Source: Hellea sp.
Lineage (GTDB): Bacteria > Pseudomonadota > Alphaproteobacteria > Caulobacterales > Maricaulaceae
Assembly (NCBI GenBank): GCA_013002305.1
Contig: JABDKG010000053.1
Coordinates: 62,001 to 126,000 of the forward strand
Reading direction: 5' to 3'
DNA length: 64,000 nucleotides
Both the position numbers and the translations under genes were made by a program. Positions 57,297 to 64,000 of the stretch are shown in pieces. The notes beneath the pieces were generated by a model, which saw only the letters and a list, made by a program, of their open reading frames with translations, searched no databases and was not told where the DNA came from. The stretch's first letter is position 1. Every line of letters begins with the position of its first letter.

Positions 57297-58646
57297 ATGG
57301 CTTTTCCGACAGACTGTAAATATGTGATTATTGGCGCTGGAATTCATGGTCTTTCGACGGCATACCATCTCGCTTTAGAACTTAAATCCTCCGGTAAGGG
57401 CTGCGGTGACGACATCATTGTCCTTGATAAGGGCGGAATCGCTTCCGGTGCTAGCGGTATAGCCTGCGGCGTAGTTCGCAATAATTATTACCAGCCCGCG
57501 ATGCGCGAATTGATGGCGCACTCCGTCAATGTCTGGGAAAGCGATCCGGAAAGCTATTCCTATCACCCCGTTGGATATATGCAGATTTCCTGCGAGAGCA
57601 TGCATGAAGATGTCTCTTCAATCTACCAGCAACAGCAAGCGATCGGCTATGACAGCGCGTTTATCGACGGCGAGGCTGATTGCAAGAGCTACATGAGGGC
57701 ACTTTTTTCCGACTGGCAAGCCGGTAACATCACTTCCGTTTTGCACGAGAAAAAAGGCGGCTATGCCAATAATACCAAATCCATCTACGGCCTCGCCGGA
57801 AAAGCCGAAGCCGAAGGCGTTCGCATCATTACAGGCGTCGAGGTAAAGGGCTTTAACCGCGTCAATGGTTCGTCCTCTGCCGTTCGAAGCGTCGAAACTA
57901 ATCGCGGCACGCTCGGATGTGACTATGTCATCGCCGGCGTCGGGCCTTGGGTCCGCGATGTTTGGAATATGCTGGAACTTCCCAAGCAAATTTCTGTCAA
58001 AAGCACTGACGGCATCGTCCACGACAATGTAGATATGTGGAAATATTGGCAGCTTGAAGAAGGCGTTCTTAATGTCGAGCCCGGCGAGTTTCTCACGAAT
58101 GATGGACGGCAGCCTCCGGTCATGCATGTCGACACAGATGCCCCGCTGTTATCGACGGTCGACGGATCCGTAATCGAAGATGGCGACATTTGGGGGCTTT
58201 ATTACAAGCCGGATTTTCATTTCGGAGGCATTCAGGGCGGGGCTATGCCCTACCCGGTTGAAACCCCGGTCGAAGAACTTCAGCTTGATCCCTATGGCCC
58301 AGCTAGCCCGGAATGGATTTCCTCGCCGGAATTTGCCCATATGTGGGTCTCAGCGTTGGCACATTGCCACAAGCGCTTTGAAGGCACGATGGGAAAATAC
58401 CACAAAGAACCGTCTGGCGGCGTCGGTTGCTTCACGCCTGATAGCTTTCCGGTCTTCGATGAGTTTTGCGAAAATGTTTATATTATCGCTGACTCTAATC
58501 ATGGTTATAAGATGCTAGGCGTTGGCAAATTAGTTGCCGAGCATATTATGGGCGAAACGTCGGCTTTTCTAAAGCCTTTTCGATTCTCAAGATATGCGGA
58601 AGGCGATTTGCACCCGACATCTAACAGTCCCTTCCCCTGGAGCTAA
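57297..58646 (+). CDS. FAD-dependent amine oxidoreductase (DAO/SoxB-like), operon partner of dmdA
   Basis: This glycine/sarcosine oxidase-like flavoprotein of the DAO superfamily has 449 residues. The FAD site is YVIIGAGIHGLSTAYHLALEL, and GVVRNNYY corresponds to the second flavin contact. The C-terminal FTPDSFPVFDEFCENVYIIADSNHGYKMLGVG resembles the closing FAD motif of SoxB and dimethylglycine dehydrogenases. GGAG lies nine bases before the ATG at 57297; the track's TTG start is two codons further upstream. The dmdA homologue starts 25 bases after its stop. Substrate is unknown. A methylated amine is likely, since the paired DmdA has the same THF-binding fold as the back half of dimethylglycine dehydrogenase. 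Confidence 0.82.
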   Translation: MAFPTDCKYVIIGAGIHGLSTAYHLALELKSSGKGCGDDIIVLDKGGIASGASGIACGVVRNNYYQPAMRELMAHSVNVWESDPESYSYHPVGYMQISCESMHEDVSSIYQQQQAIGYDSAFIDGEADCKSYMRALFSDWQAGNITSVLHEKKGGYANNTKSIYGLAGKAEAEGVRIITGVEVKGFNRVNGSSSAVRSVETNRGTLGCDYVIAGVGPWVRDVWNMLELPKQISVKSTDGIVHDNVDMWKYWQLEEGVLNVEPGEFLTNDGRQPPVMHVDTDAPLLSTVDGSVIEDGDIWGLYYKPDFHFGGIQGGAMPYPVETPVEELQLDPYGPASPEWISSPEFAHMWVSALAHCHKRFEGTMGKYHKEPSGGVGCFTPDSFPVFDEFCENVYIIADSNHGYKMLGVGKLVAEHIMGETSAFLKPFRFSRYAEGDLHPTSNSPFPWS

Positions 58647-58671
58647 CATCCAAGGAAAATCCGGAGCCAAT

Positions 58672-59787
58672 ATGAGCCAGACTCCCATCCTATCTGCCTC
58701 GCGCAGAATCCGCTCAACACCGTTTACGCGCCGCGTTACAGAACATGGTGTCAAAGGCTATACGGTCTATAACCGAATGCTCTTGCCGACTTTATTTGAA
58801 AGCGCGGAAGCGGATTATCACCACCTCAAGAAACATGTTCAGGTCTGGGATGTCGCGTGTGAGCGCCAGGTCGAAGTCAACGGACCGGACGCGCAGTCTC
58901 TGATGCAATCGATAACGCCGCGCAATCTTGGCAAAATGAAAGATGATCAATGCTATTATATCCCGGTCGTCGATGACAAAGGCGGCATGCTCAATGACCC
59001 TGTTGCGGTCAAACACGCGGATAATCGTTGGTGGATTTCGATTGCGGATTCTGATTTGCTTTACTGGATTAAAGGGCTTGCTTTGGGAAAAGGCCTCAAT
59101 GTCGATATTTTTGAGCCGGATGTATCGCCGCTTGGTGTACAAGGTCCAAAGTCCGAGGATCTAATGGCTAGAGTCGTTGGCGAAGACATTCGCAATCTCA
59201 GTTTCTTCCGGCATAGGACCTATCGATTTGGCGATCAGAATTTCCTGGTTGCGCGCTCGGGATATTCAAAACAAGGCGGATTTGAAATTTATGTCGACGG
59301 GTCAGAGCATGGCGAGATGATTTGGGATATGTTGTTCGAAGCTGGAGAAGAGTTTCAAGTTCGAGCCGGGTGCCCCAATTTAATTGAACGAATTGAAGGC
59401 GGGCTTATATCTTATGGTAACGATATGACCCGAGAGAATTCTCCGATCGAATGCGGGCTTGTCAAGTTTTGCCATACAAGCGCCATGGCCGACTGTATCG
59501 GCGGCGACGTGTTGATGGCCGAAAAGAAAAACGGTCCAAAACAGATCATCCGCGGCATCAAAATCGAGGGGGACGCGGTGCCGTCTTGCCACGGCCCGTG
59601 GCCGATCATTGACGCGTCCGGCGCCAAGATTGGGCAAGTCACCTCTGCGGCCTGGTCTCCGGATTTCGGTACAAATGTCGCCATAGGAATGGTCGACAGG
59701 GATCATTGGGATATAGGCAACCAAGTGTCGGTGCAGGCACCTGATCGCAACCGAAATGCGACGATTACATTTCTCCCGTTTGAGTAA
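58672..59787 (+). CDS. dmdA: DMSP demethylase DmdA (GcvT fold)
   Basis: This THF-dependent enzyme moves a methyl from dimethylsulfoniopropionate to THF, leaving methylmercaptopropionate. The GcvT-family protein has stretches characteristic of DmdA rather than of glycine cleavage T-protein: RRIRSTPFTRRVTEHGVKGYTVYNRMLLPTLFES, HVQVWDVACERQVEVNGPDA, GGMLNDPVAVKHADNRWWISIADSDLLYW, RSGYSKQGGFEIYVDGSE and RAGCPNLIERIEGGLISYGNDMTRENSPIECGL. The ATG at 58672 with CCGGAG before it gives 371 residues, the DmdA length; the track's longer start is spurious. It is paired with a FAD oxidoreductase and divergent from a LysR regulator. Family and length are well supported. The DMSP substrate is strongly suggested but not proven. 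Confidence 0.9.
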   Translation: MSQTPILSASRRIRSTPFTRRVTEHGVKGYTVYNRMLLPTLFESAEADYHHLKKHVQVWDVACERQVEVNGPDAQSLMQSITPRNLGKMKDDQCYYIPVVDDKGGMLNDPVAVKHADNRWWISIADSDLLYWIKGLALGKGLNVDIFEPDVSPLGVQGPKSEDLMARVVGEDIRNLSFFRHRTYRFGDQNFLVARSGYSKQGGFEIYVDGSEHGEMIWDMLFEAGEEFQVRAGCPNLIERIEGGLISYGNDMTRENSPIECGLVKFCHTSAMADCIGGDVLMAEKKNGPKQIIRGIKIEGDAVPSCHGPWPIIDASGAKIGQVTSAAWSPDFGTNVAIGMVDRDHWDIGNQVSVQAPDRNRNATITFLPFE

Positions 59788-60678
59788 TCATTTGTCAGAG
59801 CTGTAAGATTCGCCATAGTGCATCGGGGCGCGGATTTCGTAGTCGATCACCGGACAATTATAAGCGTCAGAGCGCGCACAATAGGGATTATAGGCGTAAT
59901 TAAAGTCTATGGTAACACTCTCGGGCGGAAAGCTCTCAAATCCCTGGACATCGACATAGCGCCCTACCCCGTAAGATTCATATCCGGTCGTTTCATCTAA
60001 AAATCCAGAGAATAAATAATTAATGTCTTCGGCATTATTGGTGCTGTTATAGAACGGCATTTTATATTTTTCGTCGTCGATTTGAAACTTTGCATGCCCC
60101 AACCTGTAATAGGCTTTGGTCAAGCCACGCTCTGTATCCAAAATTATTTTCGGCATTTCGGGATCAACTTCAAATGCGGCATTAATTACGCCTGTGGCGT
60201 CATAGTTAAAAAAGGAAAGGCCATCGAAGGTGTTGAGCGCTGCGGCATTGTCATCATACAATATCACCCGGGCGCGCTTTTCGTCATGAGTGATATTTTC
60301 AAGATTTATCCGCAACCTTTGGGTTTCGGATAACGCCATTGGCGGCGTTGGCAATTCCATTATTTGTGTCGGGGCTGTTTCATTTGTTGAGATAGTAACC
60401 GACCCGTTGATGAAAGAAATAATCTGTTCACTTTGACCGCTGTCATTAATATTGAGACCAAAACCGTCGGCTGATCTACTGACAAATATCTGGGACCGAT
60501 CCGGAATATATCGATAATCGACAGCTTTAAGAACGGCAAGATCGCTCTTGGAATAATTGTCATTGCCTGATATTTTCCAATTGATCCATTCCTCGGGTGG
60601 AGACTCGGATTCGGGCGCGTCGCTAGACTGACAACCTGTCACCATAATGCCTATCAAAAGAAGAGAAAATCTGGTCAT
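59788..60678 (-). CDS. Putative lipoprotein of unknown function
   Basis: This 296-residue protein has a lipoprotein signal: a short basic start, hydrophobic FSLLLIGIMVT, and lipobox VTGC followed by Ser/Glu-rich spacer (QSSDAPESES). The predicted mature protein is acidic, rich in beta-forming residues and Asn, and probably faces the periplasm or outer membrane. I recognise no domain. The two late cysteines (NPYCARSDAYNCPV) could form a disulphide. It is transcribed towards dmdA and its stop codon abuts the dmdA stop with no intervening base. Upstream (60679-60916) lies the region with tandem repeats and the SOS box. Confidence 0.75.
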   Translation of the reverse strand: MTRFSLLLIGIMVTGCQSSDAPESESPPEEWINWKISGNDNYSKSDLAVLKAVDYRYIPDRSQIFVSRSADGFGLNINDSGQSEQIISFINGSVTISTNETAPTQIMELPTPPMALSETQRLRINLENITHDEKRARVILYDDNAAALNTFDGLSFFNYDATGVINAAFEVDPEMPKIILDTERGLTKAYYRLGHAKFQIDDEKYKMPFYNSTNNAEDINYLFSGFLDETTGYESYGVGRYVDVQGFESFPPESVTIDFNYAYNPYCARSDAYNCPVIDYEIRAPMHYGESYSSDK

Positions 60679-60729
60679 TGCGCTCTCTAACTACTGGATT
60701 TAGTCGCGAATAGGTATTGTTTTTTCAAT

Positions 60730-60788
60730 ATTATGAGAAATCTGCCCCGATTTCACGCCGGTATTATGAGAAATTCCAGAATTTCACA
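60730..60788. repeat. Tandem palindromic direct repeats, 33 bp apart
   Basis: TATTATGAGAAATC-N6-GATTTCAC (60730-60757) and TATTATGAGAAATTC-CA-GAATTTCAC (60763-60788) share the first 13 bases and the last seven. Each contains its own inverted repeat (GAAATC...GATTTC and the exact palindrome GAAATTCCAGAATTTC). The starts are 33 bases apart, about three helical turns. They lie between the divergent lipoprotein and radical SAM genes. The design suits a cooperative regulator, but the partner is unknown. Confidence 0.6.
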
Positions 60789-60887
60789 CTGAAACAAAAT
60801 TAGCAGCCGTAATGAAAGTGTGATGATTTTAAGCTGCGGTTTTTGCAGCCAAAGTGTTGACTGATTTCCACAATGTTATAGACAGAT

Positions 60888-60902
60888 GTTCACTTATTGT
60901 TC
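60888..60902 (+). promoter_or_regulatory. LexA (SOS) box upstream of the radical SAM/UdgX genes
   Basis: GTTC-ACTTATT-GTTC is an exact match to the alphaproteobacterial LexA consensus GTTC-N7-GTTC. It ends 14 bases before the ATG at 60917, so bound LexA would block transcription of the DNA-repair pair that follows. A TTGACT hexamer at 60857-60862 may be the -35 element. Confidence 0.8.
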
Positions 60903-60916
60903 TCTGTTATACTTCC

Positions 60917-62167
60917 ATGGCCAAACATACCTTAATCGACAAGTTAGCAATCTTAGCGGACGCCGCAAAATATGATGCCTCTTGCGCTTCTTCCGGCACG
61001 ACCCAGCGCAATTCTCTGGGATCTTCGGGACTGGGGTCGACGGAAGGCATGGGAATTTGCCATGCCTACGCACCTGACGGACGTTGCATCTCTTTGCTCA
61101 AAGTTTTGCTGACAAATTTTTGTATTTTTGACTGCCGCTATTGTATCAACCGATCAAGTTCGAATGTAGAGCGTGCGCGCTTTACGCCTTCTGAACTCGT
61201 CAAACTGACGCTGGATTTTTATAAAAGAAATTATATTGAGGGACTATTTTTATCATCAGGTATTATCCGCTCACCGGATTATACGATGGAGCAAATGGTT
61301 GAGGTGGCGCGCATGCTGCGCGAAGACCACGGCTTTCGGGGCTACATCCATTTAAAGACCATCGCCGAGGCCGATCCGATGCTGATCGAGCAGGCAGGGC
61401 TCTACGCAGATCGCCTCTCCGTCAATATCGAGCTTCCCACAGAAACCGGACTATCATCATTTGCGCCGGAAAAAAGCGGGCACACGATACGAAAAGCCAT
61501 GGCGGATGTGAAGCTGCGCATCGACGAAGATAAAGCGGAACAGACATCTAAAATTATCAAACCCGGAAACATGGCGCCCCGGTTTGCGCCCGGGGGACAA
61601 TCCACCCAAATGATCGTCGGCGCAGATACCTCATCCGATGCCGAGATCATCAAGACATCCGAATGTCTGTATTCAGGTTACAAGATGAGACGGGTCTATT
61701 ATTCGGCGTATAGCCCTATTCCCGACGCATCGAGTGACTTGCCGCCTATTGCTCCGCCTTTGATGCGGGAGCACCGTCTCTATCAGGCCGATTGGCTTTT
61801 CCGCTTCTACGGTTTCAAGACCGATGAAATATTGTCGTCCTCTTCTGGCGGTATGCTGGATCTAGATATCGACCCAAAATTGGCATGGGCGCTCAAACAC
61901 CGCGACTGGTTCCCGGTAAATGTCAACAAAGCACCACGTCATTTATTGATGCGCGTCCCGGGCTTGGGTTCTATCGGCGTAAAGCGCGTTTTATCGGCGC
62001 GTCGACTGACCGCGCTTCGCCTTGATGATATGGCCAAATTGACGCAATCTGTGAAGAAAGTCCTCCCGTTTATAGAAACGCTGGACTGGAGCCCCGGCAA
62101 GCTAACTGACATGGCCAATTTAAGAGCCCGGTTCGCACCTCCGCCGGAACAATTATCTTTGATATGA
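60917..62167 (+). CDS. Putative DNA modification/repair radical SAM protein (SplB-related)
   Basis: This 416-residue radical SAM enzyme has the cluster motif C-x3-C-x2-C at CIFDCRYC, preceded by GICHAYAPDGRCISLLKVLLTNF and followed by the nucleotide-contacting GLFLSSGIIRSPDYTMEQM. The family pairs with a UDG-like protein and is annotated as putative DNA modification/repair. It is distantly related to spore photoproduct lyase, and its exact lesion is unknown. The C-terminal third is HhH-like (LLMRVPGLGSIGVKRVLSARR), consistent with DNA binding. ATG 60917 (MAKHTLIDKL) is the real start; the longer ORF would run through the LexA box. The stop overlaps udgX by four bases (ATGA). Confidence 0.9.
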   Translation: MAKHTLIDKLAILADAAKYDASCASSGTTQRNSLGSSGLGSTEGMGICHAYAPDGRCISLLKVLLTNFCIFDCRYCINRSSSNVERARFTPSELVKLTLDFYKRNYIEGLFLSSGIIRSPDYTMEQMVEVARMLREDHGFRGYIHLKTIAEADPMLIEQAGLYADRLSVNIELPTETGLSSFAPEKSGHTIRKAMADVKLRIDEDKAEQTSKIIKPGNMAPRFAPGGQSTQMIVGADTSSDAEIIKTSECLYSGYKMRRVYYSAYSPIPDASSDLPPIAPPLMREHRLYQADWLFRFYGFKTDEILSSSSGGMLDLDIDPKLAWALKHRDWFPVNVNKAPRHLLMRVPGLGSIGVKRVLSARRLTALRLDDMAKLTQSVKKVLPFIETLDWSPGKLTDMANLRARFAPPPEQLSLI

Positions 62168-63621
62168 TTACCGCAAAAATAGAGGCTCAAGCCGATTTCG
62201 ACGCCTGGCGAACCACGGCTAGATTGCTTCTGCAAAACGAAATCGCGCCCGAGAACGTCGATTGGGAAATTCCGGGATCTGAAGGATCATTGTTTTCAGA
62301 TTTAGCTGACCCGATATCTCGGTTGAAGGCAGTCAGGAGCGAGATCAAATGCCCCAAAGCTTTTGTCGAAATTGGAAAGCGCGTGATTTGCTTTCGCGAT
62401 CCCGGCCGCTTTGCGCGCCTGTACACCATTCTGTGGCGCCTTCAGTCAGACCGCACTTTGCTGAAAAACACGGTTGATCCGGACGTCATATGGCTAACGC
62501 AATGTGACAAAGCTGTGCGCCGTGACCGTCACAAGATGCACGCCTTTGTCAGATTTCGCATAGTCGGACTGGGCCAATTTCGACGAGAGCAATTTGCTGC
62601 CTGGTTCGAACCTACGCATTACATAACTGAACTTGCCGCTCCGTTTTTCAAACGTCGATTTCCGAATATGGACTGGGTCATCGTTACGCCAGACTGCACC
62701 GCGATTTGGAACGGCACTGATCTGCATTTCACACCAGGAGGTCAAAAATCCGAGGTGCCGGAAGAGGACGCAATTGAAGATCACTGGAAGACTTATTTCA
62801 ATTCTATATTTAATCCGGCACGCCTGAAGGTCGGGGCTATGATCGCCGAGATGCCGAAGAAATATTGGAAAAACATGCCCGAGGCTATTGATATCCCCGA
62901 TATGATCCAATCTGCCCGGGCCCGCGAAAACGCGATGCGGGAACACGGGGTGACGACTGCCAACCCGATGGCAGAAACTTTGAAATCACGCATGGCGCTT
63001 CAGGCAGCGCACGATCAAAAATTTAAGACGCTGGCAGATGCCAAAAATGCAGTCCAGAGCTGCCGACGTTGCCCGTTACATTGTCATGCTTCTCAAGCGG
63101 TTTTTGGTGAAGGTCCTAAAAATGCCAGACTAATGATTGTTGGAGAACAGCCCGGTGATCAAGAAGACATTGCAGGTCGTCCTTTCGTCGGGCCGGCCGG
63201 CGGCGTCTTGAACGCTGCGCTATGCGAGGCCGGCATTGATCGGGACGCGGCGTATGTGACTAATGCGGTTAAACATTTTAAATTTAAGGTACGCGGCAAA
63301 CGCCGGATTCACGAGCGCCCGAGCGCTGGCGAGATAGACCATTGCCGCTGGTGGCTGGAAACAGAAAAACGTCTGGTTAAGCCGGATATCGTCTTGACGC
63401 TCGGCGCCAGCGCAGTCCGCGCGATTCTCGGAAAAAATGTTCGGATTTCCGATATGCGAGGTGAGGCGCACATTCTTTCAGACGGCACCAAATTATTTGC
63501 CACAGTGCATCCTGCTTTTCTACTCCGCCTGACGGATGTTAGGCGTCGCGAGGAAGAGTTAAAGTCTTTTGTAAACGACTTACGTCAAGCACGCAGAGTG
63601 TTGGATCGATTGGAGACTTAA
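62164..63621 (+). CDS. UdgX-type uracil-DNA-binding glycosylase with N-terminal DUF4130
   Basis: This fusion has an N-terminal DUF4130 domain (about residues 1-240, with KNTVDPDVIWLTQCDKAVRRDRHKMHAFVRFR) and a C-terminal UDG-superfamily domain. The latter starts CRRCPLHCHASQAVFGEGP, giving Cys for a 4Fe-4S cluster, then LMIVGEQPGDQEDIAGRPFVGPAG (motif A) and TVHPAFLLR (motif B). The loop GKRRIHERP carries the KRRIH insertion whose His in UdgX attacks C1' and joins covalently to DNA uracil sites, so a suicide-type binding activity is predicted. It has 485 residues. It is coupled to the radical SAM gene and thus placed under the same SOS control. Confidence 0.92.
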   Translation: MITAKIEAQADFDAWRTTARLLLQNEIAPENVDWEIPGSEGSLFSDLADPISRLKAVRSEIKCPKAFVEIGKRVICFRDPGRFARLYTILWRLQSDRTLLKNTVDPDVIWLTQCDKAVRRDRHKMHAFVRFRIVGLGQFRREQFAAWFEPTHYITELAAPFFKRRFPNMDWVIVTPDCTAIWNGTDLHFTPGGQKSEVPEEDAIEDHWKTYFNSIFNPARLKVGAMIAEMPKKYWKNMPEAIDIPDMIQSARARENAMREHGVTTANPMAETLKSRMALQAAHDQKFKTLADAKNAVQSCRRCPLHCHASQAVFGEGPKNARLMIVGEQPGDQEDIAGRPFVGPAGGVLNAALCEAGIDRDAAYVTNAVKHFKFKVRGKRRIHERPSAGEIDHCRWWLETEKRLVKPDIVLTLGASAVRAILGKNVRISDMRGEAHILSDGTKLFATVHPAFLLRLTDVRRREEELKSFVNDLRQARRVLDRLET

Positions 63622-64000
63622 GTAGATGCCGCGCCGCTCCTATGCGCCGCCATCAAGCCGACCACATAAGGCGCGAAAGAGCGCCAACATTCGACGGTGA
63701 AGCTATCCTCTGCACGCCGGTACAGCAAAATTGGCACCGCTTCATACACAGATCTAGTACAACTACCGACTGGGAATGCTGCTAGGCGCAGATCTAGCGG
63801 GCAGCCGACATTGATCATGTCTGCGGCGCCTTCGCCCGTGACGGTTATGCCGATATTTCGGAACGAAACATCCGTTACGCTCATATCATATTTTGACGCT
63901 AGCTTGAGGGCTTTGCCATAGAGTTTACCGCCTTTGTCTTGATCCGCAATAACAATCCATTCGTCAGGGCCGAGGCAGGCGCAGGTAATGCCGACTTTTG
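63618..64000 (-). CDS. Unknown protein, C-terminal part (runs off window)
   Basis: The minus-strand frame enters from the right edge and ends at 63618, overlapping the udgX-type stop by four bases. Translating past the ORF-track start at 63884 to the window edge gives ...KVGITCACLGPDEWIVIADQDKGGKLYGKALKLASKYDM, so the track ORF is only the tail and the real start is outside. About 126 residues are visible, with cysteines at CACLG, VGCPLD, GSCTRS and VECWR. I do not recognise the family, and no signal or transmembrane segment is evident in this part. Confidence 0.6.
   Translation of the reverse strand, partial: KVGITCACLGPDEWIVIADQDKGGKLYGKALKLASKYDMSVTDVSFRNIGITVTGEGAADMINVGCPLDLRLAAFPVGSCTRSVYEAVPILLYRRAEDSFTVECWRSFAPYVVGLMAAHRSGAAST

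Overview
This is a gene-dense chromosomal segment from a bacterium that is most likely a marine, aerobic alphaproteobacterium. The evidence is a guaB-rsmB-guaA / rlmE-ppx housekeeping block of the alphaproteobacterial kind, a GTTC-N7-GTTC LexA box, DMSP genes (dddP and dmdA homologues), heterotetrameric sarcosine oxidase, a FdsGBA NAD-linked formate dehydrogenase and a DUF1289 protein. The order cannot be fixed from sequence alone. I see no insertion sequence, prophage, integron or CRISPR array. No gap between genes exceeds 300 bases.

Layout. 1-14.3 kb is housekeeping: an alpha-2-macroglobulin-like N-terminus (cut by the window edge), a DUF4328 membrane protein, guaA, rsmB-like, guaB, pnuC, rlmE, ppx/gppA, a SulP permease, transketolase, feoB-feoA and tRNA-Phe. 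14.4-31 kb is methylated-amine and folate metabolism: choline dehydrogenase, folD, betaine-homocysteine methyltransferase, a BCCT transporter, a TmpA/TmpB-like oxygenase pair, several lipid/CoA genes and soxBDAG. 31-35.6 kb has a FadN-type beta-oxidation enzyme, a hydrolase and O-acetylhomoserine sulfhydrylase. 35.8-45.2 kb is one nine-gene minus-strand operon: fhs, a corrinoid protein, DUF1638, metV-like, metF, methyl-THF methyltransferase, a GFA protein, a RACo-type activase and a non-pyrrolysine MttB homologue. 45.4-49 kb has dddP, DUF1289, a GlxA/GbdR-type regulator and an MFS transporter. 49-54.8 kb encodes formate dehydrogenase (fdhD, fdsA, fdsB, fdsG). 54.9-59.8 kb has a Rieske oxygenase of the quaternary-amine type, a LysR regulator, and a FAD oxidoreductase plus dmdA operon. 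59.8-64 kb has a lipoprotein, then an SOS-boxed radical SAM/UdgX DNA-repair pair and a partial unknown gene.

How it fits together (inference from families). Methyl groups from glycine betaine, related quaternary amines and DMSP can enter the tetrahydrofolate pool in three ways: corrinoid-dependent transfer (MttB homologue, corrinoid protein, methyl-THF methyltransferase, RACo activase), DmdA, and SoxBDAG. MetF/MetV, FolD, Fhs run in reverse, and FdsGBA would then oxidise them to CO2, giving ATP and NADH. Bmt and MetY link the same substrates to methionine, and DddP offers a competing DMSP cleavage route. The most striking unexplained feature is that four methyl-transfer proteins of this window carry similar Arg/Gly-rich terminal tails.
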